DNA of 64,000 bases, taken from PALSA-555 sp963821325 (lineage in GTDB: Bacteria; Actinomycetota; Acidimicrobiia; IMCC26256; PALSA-555). Shown piece by piece: positions 16,743 to 24,810 of this stretch; the first letter of the stretch is position 1; the number at the start of each line of letters is the position of its first letter. The position numbers and the translations under genes are program-made. Under the pieces are notes generated by a model. It ran no database searches, had not been told where the DNA came from, and saw only the letters and a list, made by a program, of their open reading frames with translations. The stretch is taken from assembly GCA_963821325.1 (NCBI GenBank), contig CAWGDC010000006.1, positions 728,432 to 792,431 of the forward strand, read 5' to 3'.

Positions 16743-18185
16743 CTATTCGGTGTCGGCCGTTCGGCTCACCGGGTTCACCGCCGCCGGCGGCGTCCCGACG
16801 CGGAGGCCCAGCACCACCTCCAGCCCGCCGCCGGGCGGGGCCTCCAGCTCGACGGTGCCGCCGTCGGCGTGGATCAGCTGGCGCACGATGGCGAGCCCGA
16901 GACCGAAGCCGCCGTTGTCGTCGCTCGGTGCCGCGGTGCCGCGCCAGAACCGGTCGAAGGCTCTCGCCCGCTCCTCGCCCGTCATCCCCGGGCCCGCGTC
17001 GCGCACCCGCACCTCGATCCGATCGCGAACGACCCGGGCGCTGAGGCGAACCGTGCTGCCGCTCGGCGCGACCTCGAGGGCGTTGTTCAAGAGGTTGTCG
17101 AGCACCTGCTCGAGGCGCTCCGGGGTGGCGCGGGCCCACAGCCCGACGGCGTCGTCGGCCTCGAGCGCGACACCGCGCTCGGCCGCGAAGGCCAGCCAGG
17201 CATCACGTCGTCCGGCGATGACCTCGCCGACGTTCACGTCGGCGGGTGCCGGCGAATTCCGCTCCGCACGGGCGAGCGCCAGCAGGCCGTCGACCAGCCG
17301 TGTGAGGCGCTCGACCTCGGCGCGGGCGCCGTCGACGTCGTCTGCAGCGGCCGGGTTGACCTCGCTCTCGAGGTTCTCCAGGCGGAGGCGCAGGGCGGCG
17401 AGCGGGGTCCGCAGCTGGTGCGACGCATCGGCGACGAAGGACTGCTGCGCGTCGACGAGCGCCTCGAGCTGCGCCGCCGTCGTGTTGAACTCCTGCGCCA
17501 GCAGCCGGACCTCGGTCGGCCCGGTCGGGACCGGCGCACGCGTGTCGAGCTGCCCGTCCCCCAGCCGCGACGCGGCGCGGCCGAGCTGGGCGAGCGGCCG
17601 CGTGATCGAGCGTGCGACGACGAGGCTCACCACGAGCACGACGGCGAGGATCGCGCCGCCGATGGTGGCGAGCAGCAGCCAGTTGTCCCGGACCCGATGG
17701 TCGACCGAGACGGTGGCGTGCGTGGCCCGGACGGCCCCGATCACGGTGCTGCCCGACTTGACCGGGACGGCGACGTAGTAGAGGTTGCCGCCGAGCTCGT
17801 GGGAGTACCGGGTGCCGCTCGACTGGTGGCCGCCCAGGGCGCGGAGGATCTCGGGTGGTTGGAGCACCTCGTCGTGTTCGGGTTCGATGTCGGCCGGCTC
17901 GGTGCTCGCCAGGCCGTGGCCGTTCGCGTCGGTGACCACGACCCGGTCGCCGTTCTCGCGCTCGTACCGCGTCACCAGCGCCCGGAGCTCGGCGAGACCG
18001 GCCGCGTCGGGGCCCGACTCGAGGTCCTCCTCGGCGCGGGTTGCGAGCGTGATCGCGTCCTGGTGCACGGACTCCTCGAGTCGTCGGCGCTCCGACCGCG
18101 CGAACGAGAACCCGAGCGGCACCTCGAGGCCGATCAGCACCAAGATGGTGATCGTCAGGTAGCTGAGCAGCAGGCGGCTACGCAT
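16743..18185 (-). CDS. Two-component sensor histidine kinase
   Basis: The product has 480 residues. Membrane helices at about 5-27 and 168-191 enclose an extracytoplasmic sensor region of ~140 residues with no recognised fold. A HAMP segment follows (RSITRPLAQLGRAASRLGDG). The phosphorylated histidine is His256 in FVADASHQLRTPLAALR. The ATPase domain has the N-box LDNLLNNALEVAP near 362, the G1 box DAGPGMTG near 397 and the G2 box GFGLGLAIV near 426. It is the last gene of the redox operon and starts three bases after the response-regulator stop. It probably senses a redox or envelope signal and controls the operon itself (inference). Confidence 0.9.
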   Translation of the reverse strand: MRSRLLLSYLTITILVLIGLEVPLGFSFARSERRRLEESVHQDAITLATRAEEDLESGPDAAGLAELRALVTRYERENGDRVVVTDANGHGLASTEPADIEPEHDEVLQPPEILRALGGHQSSGTRYSHELGGNLYYVAVPVKSGSTVIGAVRATHATVSVDHRVRDNWLLLATIGGAILAVVLVVSLVVARSITRPLAQLGRAASRLGDGQLDTRAPVPTGPTEVRLLAQEFNTTAAQLEALVDAQQSFVADASHQLRTPLAALRLRLENLESEVNPAAADDVDGARAEVERLTRLVDGLLALARAERNSPAPADVNVGEVIAGRRDAWLAFAAERGVALEADDAVGLWARATPERLEQVLDNLLNNALEVAPSGSTVRLSARVVRDRIEVRVRDAGPGMTGEERARAFDRFWRGTAAPSDDNGGFGLGLAIVRQLIHADGGTVELEAPPGGGLEVVLGLRVGTPPAAVNPVSRTADTE

Positions 18186-18188
18186 GGG

Positions 18189-18861
18189 TCACGGTCGGGC
18201 CCGCAGCCGGAACCCGACGCCGCGCACCGTCTCGATCCACGCCGGGTCACCGAGCTTCTTGCGGAGCGACGCGACGTGGACGTCGAGCGTCTTCGTCGGC
18301 CCGTACCAGTGGGGATCCCACACCGTCTCGAGGATCCGACCACGGCTCCAGACCGCGCCCGGGTCCTCGGCGAGCAGCGCCAGGAGGTCGAACTCCTTCG
18401 GCGTCAAGGTGATCTCGCGGTCGCCGACACGGACCTCGCGGCGTGCGGGGGTCGATCACCAGCGACCCGACCTGCAGCGGTGCGCTGTCGAGACTGCGAG
18501 GCCCGCGGCGGCGGGACACGGCCCGAATCCGGGCGAGCAGCTCGCGAAAGCCGAACGGCTTGACGATGTAGTCGTCGGCCCCGAGCTCGAGGCCGATGAC
18601 GCGGTCGACCTCCTCCCCCCGGGCGGTGACCACGATGATCGGCACGTCCGACGCCGCTCGCAGCCGCCGGCACAGCTCGAAGCCGTCGACGTCGGGCAAC
18701 CCGAGGTCGAGGAGCACGAGGTCGGGCGCCGGTCCCGCAACGAGGCGCTCGAGGGCCGCCTCACCCCGGACGAGACGCTCGACCTCCAGCCCCTCGCGGG
18801 TGAGTCCCTTCGCGAGCGGGACGGCGATCGAGGCGTCGTCCTCGACGAGCAGGACCAGCAC
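18189..18861 (-). CDS. OmpR/PhoB-type response regulator, one frameshift
   Basis: The receiver domain is complete: acidic pair Asp8-Asp9, phospho-acceptor Asp52 in LVLLDLGLPDVDG, Thr79 in VVTARGEE and Lys104 in YIVKPFG. After residue ~137 the frame breaks in a run of five G (18447-18451 on the plus strand). Removing one base gives a smooth join into TLTPKEFDLLALLAEDPG, the winged-helix DNA-binding domain ending SLRKKLGDPAWIETVRGVGF. A one-base error in this homopolymer is the simplest explanation. The start is GTG 18861. It partners the kinase that follows and lies downstream of the cytochrome b-like gene. Confidence 0.85.
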
Positions 18862-18924
18862 GTCCTCACCTTCTCATTGCGGAGCGTGACGGGCGAGCGC
18901 CCCTCCTGGGTCCGGCGGGTGGGC

Positions 18925-19596
18925 TCAGCCGTGGCCGAAGTGCTGGATGTGCTGCCAGGTGCCGACCCAGCTGAGCGACGCGATGCCGAGCACGACACCG
19001 ACGGCCACCGTGACCACCAGCAGGCTCAGACGGGCCCGGGCGCCCGCCAGACGATGCTCCGTCACCCCCTGGAGCGAGCGTTCCTGCCAGTCCGCCGCCG
19101 TGAGTGTCGCCGTCTCGCGCCAGTGACCGAGCACGTGCACGGCGATGAGCGCGCCCCACACGAAGAACGTCGCCTTGTGGAGCCACAGGTACTGGTGGCC
19201 CACGTGTTGTCCGAGTGCCACGAGCGCGATGCCCGTGCCGAGCACCGCAAGGGTCGACACCACGAGCAGCGGGCCGGTGATCCGCAGGATCGGGTGCGGC
19301 GGTCCCTTCTCGCGGTAGGGCGGGTCGCCGGTGTAGTAGTGGCCGAAGCGGTAGCCGGTGCTGACGGTCTTCAACAGCACCAACGGGACGAGCAGCAGGC
19401 CGACGAAGATGTGCACGGAGATCAACTGGCGGATCTGGAGGATCGTCAGCCCCTCGACGGCGAGGATCACGAACAGCGCGGCGCCGGCCCCGCCGGTCAG
19501 GCGGGCGTTGCCTTCGACGCCGCCCCCCGGGCCGGCCGCTCCTGCTCCGACGGCGGGTGCCGGACGCTCGCGGGTCACGAGCCGAGCAAGGTCCAT
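18925..19596 (-). CDS. Four-helix cytochrome b-like membrane protein
   Basis: The product has 223 residues and four predicted membrane helices: ILAVEGLTILQIRQLISVHI with the following stretch, LLVVSTLAVLGTGIALVAL, WLHKATFFVWGALIAVHVLG, and LSLLVVTVAVGVVLGIASL. Histidines sit inside or at the ends of helices (ISVH, WLHK, AVHVLGHW) as in di-haem b561-type proteins. The N-terminal ~30 residues are cytoplasmic and Gly/Ala-rich. It should pass electrons across or within the membrane. It follows the ferredoxin gene by 55 bases in the redox operon, so reduced ferredoxin or the NuoF-like protein is the likely donor (inference). No exact family is claimed. Confidence 0.7.
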   Translation of the reverse strand: MDLARLVTRERPAPAVGAGAAGPGGGVEGNARLTGGAGAALFVILAVEGLTILQIRQLISVHIFVGLLLVPLVLLKTVSTGYRFGHYYTGDPPYREKGPPHPILRITGPLLVVSTLAVLGTGIALVALGQHVGHQYLWLHKATFFVWGALIAVHVLGHWRETATLTAADWQERSLQGVTEHRLAGARARLSLLVVTVAVGVVLGIASLSWVGTWQHIQHFGHG

Positions 19597-19651
19597 GGAT
19601 GCTCCTCGTCAGGCCGTCGCGCCGCAGGCGATCGAGACGGACGCCACCGGA

Positions 19652-19855
19652 TCATTCGTCGGTCAGGATCAGGGCCAGCTTCGGACAGTTCTGCACCGCC
19701 CGTCGAGCATGTCGCAGCAGCGCCGGGGGGATCGGCTCTCCGTCGATGATGGGGTAGCCCCACTCGTCGAGGCTGACCCGCTCAGGGAACAGCTCGGCGC
19801 ACACCCCGTGGGCCTCGCACTCGATCATGTTGACCAGGAGCCGATGCTGCTTCAT
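19652..19855 (-). CDS. Small single-cluster ferredoxin
   Basis: The product has only 67 residues. Cluster ligands appear as the segment CEAHGVC (Cys-x5-Cys with an internal His) near residue 13 and CPKLAL near residue 57. This is the compressed pattern of ferredoxins that pair with P450 enzymes and related redox proteins, with [3Fe-4S] or His-ligated [4Fe-4S] clusters. Its ATG overlaps the stop of the NuoF-like gene by four bases (ATGA), so the two proteins should be made together. It probably accepts electrons from that flavoprotein. It is followed by the cytochrome b-like gene. Confidence 0.83.
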   Translation of the reverse strand: MKQHRLLVNMIECEAHGVCAELFPERVSLDEWGYPIIDGEPIPPALLRHARRAVQNCPKLALILTDE

Positions 19856-21168
19856 TGCCACCGTCCGTCGTTGGCGGGAATCGGCATCGCGGGTGGCGGC
19901 GCGGACAGGCAGCGCCCGTTCGTGGCGTGCCGCCGGAGCTCGTGGTCGAACGTGCGGAGGGCGGTGTCCACGAACCGGATGACGCCGTCCGGATAGTTGC
20001 AGGCGCCGCGGCCGCGGACCTCGGCGAACAGCTCGTGCAGCCGGTCGACGTTCGCCTTCACGTTCCGCCCCGCGGCGATGCTCGACATGGCGTCCGCGAT
20101 GGCGCGCAGTCCATAGACGCACGGTCCGCACTGACCGGCGGTCTCACCGGCCAGGTACTCCGTGATCCGTGCCGCGGCGACGAGCCCGCAGCGACCCGCC
20201 GGGAAGGCGTACACCACCCCGGTGCCGAGTGCGGCGCCCCGCGCCTTGAGCGTGGCGTTCAAGAGTGGGAGGTCCTGTGCCTCGTCGGCGGGCAGCCAGC
20301 TTCCGTAGTAGCCGCCCACGAGGACGGCCGACAGATCCTCGGTCGGGCCACCGGCCGCCTCGATGGCTGCGCCGATGGTGGTGCCGAGCGCGACTTCGCA
20401 CACGATGCCGTGCGCCACGGCGCCGCCGATGGTCAGGAGCATCGAGCCGGGCTCGTCCGCCGTCCCGAGCTGGCGGAACCATTCCGGGCCGTACCGGGCG
20501 ATGAGGGCGACGTGCGCGACCGTCTCGACGTTCACGATCAACGTGGGTCGGCCGTTGACGCCTCGCTCGAAGGGGCGGGGCGGCGTGAACGTCGGCTTGG
20601 CGAGGCCGCCGTTCGCGAAGTTCACCAACGCCGTCTCCTCCCCGGCGACGTAGCGCGCGGGCAGCGCGATGCTGCGCAGCAGCGCAGGGTCGAGCTGGGC
20701 GGCCCGGCGTTCCTGGATCGCCTGGTTCACGGACGTGAGGGCTCGCCGGCCACCACGGTCGACGGCCACGATCACCTCGTCGGCGTCGACCGCTTCGGCG
20801 GCCAGCGCGGCGCCGTCGAGCACCAGGTGCGGCACCGACGTCAACAGGAGCCGGTCCTTCGCGCTCAGCGCCTCACCCTCGGAGCCGTTCACCACCACGA
20901 TCGGACGGCCTCGGTGTTGGGCGACCGTGCGCATCTTGCGACCCGTCGGGAACGCCGCACCGCCTCGGCCGCGCAGACCCGAGGCCTCCACGGAGTTGAT
21001 CAAGGGTCCCCCGCGGCGGCGGGTCCCCCGCCACGGCGGCGGGCCGTAGGCGCCGAGGTGCTCGTGCAGGCCGACGGACTGGTCGGCCCGGTAGGTGGCC
21101 AGGAGGCGCGGCAGCCCGGCCGGGCCAGCGGTCCCGGTCGAAGCCGGGCGGGTCGGCGCCGAGGTCAC
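19852..21168 (-). CDS. NuoF-like NADH-binding flavoprotein (first copy)
   Basis: The product has 438 residues and resembles the NADH/FMN subunit of complex I. Landmarks are the FMN loop LRGRGGAAFPTGRK (65-78), NGSEGEALSAKD (94-105) and the NADH loop YVAGEETALVN (173-183). There follows an SLBB-type stretch and then the iron-sulfur domain with Cys347, Cys350 and Cys390 in AGQCGPC and GRGACNYPDG. The usual first cysteine of the cluster motif is Ala344, so only three of the four ligands are in place. It should oxidise NADH and hand electrons to the ferredoxin encoded next. Both ends overlap neighbouring genes by four bases. A second copy is at 27474. Confidence 0.87.
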   Translation of the reverse strand: MTSAPTRPASTGTAGPAGLPRLLATYRADQSVGLHEHLGAYGPPPWRGTRRRGGPLINSVEASGLRGRGGAAFPTGRKMRTVAQHRGRPIVVVNGSEGEALSAKDRLLLTSVPHLVLDGAALAAEAVDADEVIVAVDRGGRRALTSVNQAIQERRAAQLDPALLRSIALPARYVAGEETALVNFANGGLAKPTFTPPRPFERGVNGRPTLIVNVETVAHVALIARYGPEWFRQLGTADEPGSMLLTIGGAVAHGIVCEVALGTTIGAAIEAAGGPTEDLSAVLVGGYYGSWLPADEAQDLPLLNATLKARGAALGTGVVYAFPAGRCGLVAAARITEYLAGETAGQCGPCVYGLRAIADAMSSIAAGRNVKANVDRLHELFAEVRGRGACNYPDGVIRFVDTALRTFDHELRRHATNGRCLSAPPPAMPIPANDGRWQ

Positions 21169-22307
21169 TGGCCGGCACCACCCTGGTTCGGGTGGGCGGC
21201 GACGGTGCCGGAGACCGTGCTGCCGCTGGCGTCGATCTGGACGTCGATCACGAGCTGGAGGCTCGGCCGACCCGCGCTCTGGACCGCCGCGGTGATCCGC
21301 GTGCCGCGCAGCCCGACCACCGAGCCGCGGTACAGCGTTGGCTGCGAGCTCGGACCCATCGAGACCCGGCTCGACTCCATCAGGACGCCGCCACCCTGCA
21401 AGGGCTCACCGATCAAGTCGATCTCGAGGACGCCGGTCGCCCCGCCGCTCATCGTCGTCGCCAGCCGGATCGAGACGCGGCCGTCCGCGGACGGGTTGGA
21501 CTCGGCCTGGGTGCCGGCGATCTGGGCGGAGAACGGCGCGGCGGGCAGCGCGCCGGATGCCGACGGCGGGGTGGTCGGTGCAGCGGTCGACGGCGGGGAC
21601 GTGTTCGCCGCGGGCGTCGAGGTCACCCGGGCGAGGATGCTCGCCGGTGTGCCGGCCCGCCGGGACCAGCCCGCAGCGAGTGGGCCGCCGGCCAGCCAGG
21701 CGACGAGCACGATCGGTGCCACGACGCTGGCGGACAGCGCGCCAATCCGGATCCCGACATGGTCGGGCCAGCCGACGGCCAAGCGCCACCACGCGGCGAC
21801 GACGACGGCCATGATGCACATGACATACAGGATGAGGATGAAGCCGAGCTTGGTGTCGCTGCCGGTCCCGAGCCCGTGGACGACCACGAGGGGCCAGGCC
21901 AGGTACGCGAACCAGTGCAGGAACCGCCAGGCCCGGTGGTTCATGCGGTGCCGCAGCAGACTGGTGACCAGGAGCACGATCAGGATGTCCGACGCGACCG
22001 CACCGAGCCCGAGCCAGACCGGCCGGTACACGGCGGCGAACGGGACGACGGTGTCCTTGAACCCGATCGGTGCGAACGCGTCGGCGACCACGGCCGTGAC
22101 GTGCACGACGATCAGCGCGAACGCGAGCAGCGACGAGTTGCGGTGGAGCAGCTCGATGACGAACCGCGGCCAACGAGGGTTGGACCAGCGGACCGACGTG
22201 ACGATGCCGAGCACGGTCGCCAGGGTGAGGACGACGAGCGCGGCGAGGCCGCTGCCCCGGGCGACGTACCAGAGCGGCGACGGGCCGGTCGCCGCGAGCA
22301 CGCTCAC
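21165..22307 (-). CDS. Ferric-reductase-like membrane protein with an extra C-terminal domain
   Basis: The product has 380 residues. About six membrane helices carry two spaced histidine pairs (LLHRNSSLLAFALIVVH and FLHWFAYLAWPLVVVHG), the haem-binding pattern of ferric-reductase-like/MsrQ proteins. A last helix and a Thr/Ser/Pro linker lead to a ~110-residue C-terminal domain, predicted outside the membrane and rich in beta-strand sequence (LEIDLIGEPLQGGG onwards), that I do not recognise. That domain contains SGGAT near residue 286, which resembles but does not match the S/T-G-A-T/S site to which ApbE attaches FMN. The start GTG 22307 lies in the apbE stop, and the stop overlaps the NuoF-like start. 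Confidence 0.8.
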   Translation of the reverse strand: MSVLAATGPSPLWYVARGSGLAALVVLTLATVLGIVTSVRWSNPRWPRFVIELLHRNSSLLAFALIVVHVTAVVADAFAPIGFKDTVVPFAAVYRPVWLGLGAVASDILIVLLVTSLLRHRMNHRAWRFLHWFAYLAWPLVVVHGLGTGSDTKLGFILILYVMCIMAVVVAAWWRLAVGWPDHVGIRIGALSASVVAPIVLVAWLAGGPLAAGWSRRAGTPASILARVTSTPAANTSPPSTAAPTTPPSASGALPAAPFSAQIAGTQAESNPSADGRVSIRLATTMSGGATGVLEIDLIGEPLQGGGVLMESSRVSMGPSSQPTLYRGSVVGLRGTRITAAVQSAGRPSLQLVIDVQIDASGSTVSGTVAAHPNQGGAGQ

Positions 22308-23234
22308 GACGCGACCGGCGAGGGCCAGCCACCGATCCGGAGCACCGAGCCGTCGGGGCGTACGAGCCGAGCCGCGAGCCCCAGCTCGTGCAGCCAGCCC
22401 GGTGCGGCGTCGCCGCGGACGATGGCCGCGGTGCTGGCCGTGTTGGCGTCGACGCAGGACCCGGCGACCACGCTGACCGTTCGCCAGCAGATCGGCGCGG
22501 CCTGGCCGGTGCTCGGGCTCACGATGTGATGCAGCTCCTCGTCGCCGCGCCGCCACCGCCGGACCGTCGTGCTCGACGTGGCCAGCCCGCCGGACGCGAT
22601 GGCCACCGTCTCGCCGCGCGCGTCCGGGCCGGCCGCGTGGTCGTCGGTGACACGCACCGGCCAGCCGTCCGCCGGCGCCGGGCCGGCGACCGCGATGTCG
22701 CCGCCAAGGCTCACAAGGACACCGCCGTCCACCGTGGCCGCGATCCGGTCCGCGGCACGATCAGCCGCGAAGGCCTTCGCGGTGGCACCCAGGTCGAGCT
22801 CGACGCCGTCCGGCACCTGGACGGTGGCGCTGGCGCGGTCGATCTGGACCGTCTGCCACCCGGGGATGCGCTCGATCACGCAGGTGAGCGGACCCGCGTC
22901 AGCCGGCACGGCCGCGAAGTCGCGGTCGTAGCCCAGGACCCGCACGGCTCGGCCGACCGTCGGGTCGACGTCGCCGTGGGTCAGCCGCGCGGCGCGCAGC
23001 GCCACCGCGAGCGCCTCCTGGAGCGTCGCGCTCGACGGGCACCGGATGGCCGGGTGTCCCGTTGACCCGCATGAGCTCGGAGTCGGGACGAAACCGGCTG
23101 CACGCCTCGTCGATCTGCACGAGCACCTCATCCAGGGTGACGCGGGCCGGTTCCAGCGCCGCCGGATTCGTGACGGCCAGGGTCGCGGTGGTCCCGAGCG
23201 CCGGGAAGGTGACGGACGGCCAGGCGTTCGTCAC
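22304..23234 (-). CDS. apbE: FAD:protein FMN transferase, one frameshift
   Basis: ApbE moves FMN from FAD onto a Thr/Ser of exported electron-transfer proteins. Visible family blocks are FRPDSELMRVN, HGDVDPTVGRAVRVLGYDRD, GVELDLGATAKAFAADRAADR, VLVSLGGDIAVAG, IASGGLATSST and HHIVSPSTG. The frame breaks near 23045, after GTPGHPVPV, and one extra base restores SSATLQEALAVALRAA. The joined protein is about 309 residues, normal for soluble actinobacterial ApbE. The start GTG 23234 lies inside the stop of the small membrane protein gene (GTGA). No standard FMN_bind substrate gene is in the window. The nearest candidate is the C-terminal domain of the next protein. Confidence 0.87.
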
Positions 23235-23554
23235 GAGCCGCCAGAACTGGCCACGCTCGGATGGCGGGTCACGACGGGCGGTGGAGCCGGTTGCAGGTTC
23301 GGGTCGGTGGTGCTCGGGGCGCTGGTCGCCGGCGGACTGCTGGGCTGCGCCGCCGAGGTGCCGGGCGGGAGGGTCGGCAAGGTCGGGGTGGCGGGCGGCT
23401 GAGCGGAGCTGGCGGTGCCCGACGTCCCGGGCAGTGCGGAGGCGACGACCGCCGACAGGACGCTGAGCAGGGCGATGGCGCCACCGGCGAGCCACCGGGT
23501 CAGGCGCGAGACCCGGCGCAGCCCGTAGTCCCGGTCGATGGGGCGAAATCGCAT
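23231..23554 (-). CDS. Small single-helix membrane protein with Pro/Ser/Thr-rich tail
   Basis: The product has 107 residues. A basic cytoplasmic start (MRFRPIDRDYGLRRVSRL) leads to one membrane helix at about 23-42 (LAGGAIALLSVLSAVVASAL), then ~65 residues rich in Pro, Ser and Thr, predicted outside. No domain is recognised. It is the first gene of the redox operon and its stop overlaps the apbE start, so it is probably a structural or tethering part of the same system. The first eight residues recur in a fragment at 16621-16662 beyond the far end of the operon. Confidence 0.65.
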   Translation of the reverse strand: MRFRPIDRDYGLRRVSRLTRWLAGGAIALLSVLSAVVASALPGTSGTASSAQPPATPTLPTLPPGTSAAQPSSPPATSAPSTTDPNLQPAPPPVVTRHPSVASSGGS

Positions 23555-23655
23555 GTGGGGGACTCCGTTCGGTCGTCGTGGGACGCTTCCAGCGTTCCAG
23601 ACGCATGTGCTGGCCGTGTCCAGCTAACAGGAAAGAAACGGCCAGGAAGTGGGAC

Positions 23656-24261
23656 TTGACAAACCCACCGGCCCGGGCCGAACCTGACGAGGTGGAGCCG
23701 ACCTCCGCTTCGCACGCGCTGCGCCAGGTCCGGGACGAGGAGTCGGCCTATCGGCTCCTGGAGGACCTGCGCTGGGGCGACCGGCCGGTGTGTCCCCACT
23801 GTGGCTCGGCCCGTCAGCCGTATTTCCTCAAGCCCCAGCGCGGTGGTCGTGCGACGCGCACGGGTCGCCTCACCCGCCGACGGGTGTGGAAGTGCGCCGC
23901 GTGCCGCAAGCAGTTCTCGGCGCTGACCGGAACCGTGTTGCAGGGCACGAAGATCCCGATCCGCACCTGGATCCGAGTCGTGAGCGAGATGTCCGCGTCG
24001 AGCCATGGGGTGAGCGCCCGGGACATTGAGCGCAAGTACGGGCTGACCGCGAAGACGGCGTGGTCCATGGTGTCCCGAATCCGGGACGCGATGCAGCGCG
24101 AGCCGATGGTGTCGATGCTGGGCGGGACGACGCGCCCCCATGAGGTCTTCCGCGTCGGGCCCTTCACGCCAGCGGGGTCGCCTGTCGGACCAACACCCCT
24201 ACCCGTCGGGGGGCACCGCGACGATGCCGGTGTCCCGGCAGCTCGGCCCAGCGTTCGGTGA
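23656..24261 (+). mobile_element. Truncated IS1595-type transposase
   Basis: The readable part (to about 24120) has the N-terminal zinc-ribbon of IS1595-family transposases, with CPHCGSARQPYF and VWKCAACRKQFSALTGTVLQ. There follows the helical segment IPIRTWIRVVSEMSASSHGV and DIERKYGLTAKTAWSMVSRI. The DDE catalytic domain that should follow (~150 residues) is absent. The frame instead runs through unrelated sequence to a stop at 24261. The start is uncertain: TTG 23656 is close to the conserved start, and earlier in-frame codons reach 23578. No terminal inverted repeats were found. This is a relic at the edge of the redox operon. Confidence 0.75.
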
Positions 24262-24810
24262 CGTCGGTCCGCGACCGTCGCTACGCCGGATCGCAGAGCA
24301 GCGTCGCAGCATCACACGCTCGAGGATCGACGTCCGGGCAACGATGCGATGACCCCGCGCCGCGGCGAGACGTCAATCGGTGTTCCCTGGCGTTCGTGCT
24401 GCCGGCGGTGGACCTGGATCCTGACCCGTCGGTCGTGCGCGAGCCGAGTTCGGTCGGACGTGCAGCAAGGCCCACAGCGCAACCTCGGCATCCAACGGGA
24501 TCGTGACCGGCGCGTCCCGCTCGCCTGGCCTGGGGCGCGGCGCACCCGTCGCGTCGGGTGATCTCGCGTTCGACGTCGCCATTGCGCCCCTCACACAGCC
24601 GAGCGGCGCTCCACCATAGACACGGTGCTCGCCGCCGCCGGATTGAACGGGGACGCGTTGCTGTTCCGATGGGCCCATGGCCAGCCGGTCACCCGTGATG
24701 ATCGGCGCGCACGATGGGCGGTCGGTTCGGACGCGCGGGCTGATGCCACGGCTCGCTTCCCACCCCCGATCCGACGGTCCCCTGAGCACCGGACGGAAGG
24801 GGTCAGCTCG
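24262..24810. other. Gene-poor stretch after the transposase relic
   Basis: About 550 bases carry no convincing gene apart from a weak small reading frame at 24373-24582. Codon structure and base composition look less regular than in neighbouring genes. With the broken transposase on one side this looks like debris of an insertion or deletion event. No repeats long enough to read by eye were found. Confidence 0.5.
24373..24582 (-). CDS. Possible small hypothetical protein
   Basis: The reading frame gives 69 residues from ATG 24582, with GAGGGG eight bases in front. The middle part TIPLDAEVALWALLHVRPNS looks protein-like; the rest is Pro/Arg-rich low-complexity sequence. No family is recognised. 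It lies alone in the gene-poor stretch between the transposase relic and the large flippase gene. It could be a degraded gene or chance. Confidence 0.25.
   Translation of the reverse strand: MATSNARSPDATGAPRPRPGERDAPVTIPLDAEVALWALLHVRPNSARARPTGQDPGPPPAARTPGNTD

Noticed and set aside
23578..24261. Complete insertion sequence
   Set aside because: No DDE domain and no terminal inverted repeats or target duplications could be found by eye; only a relic is supported.
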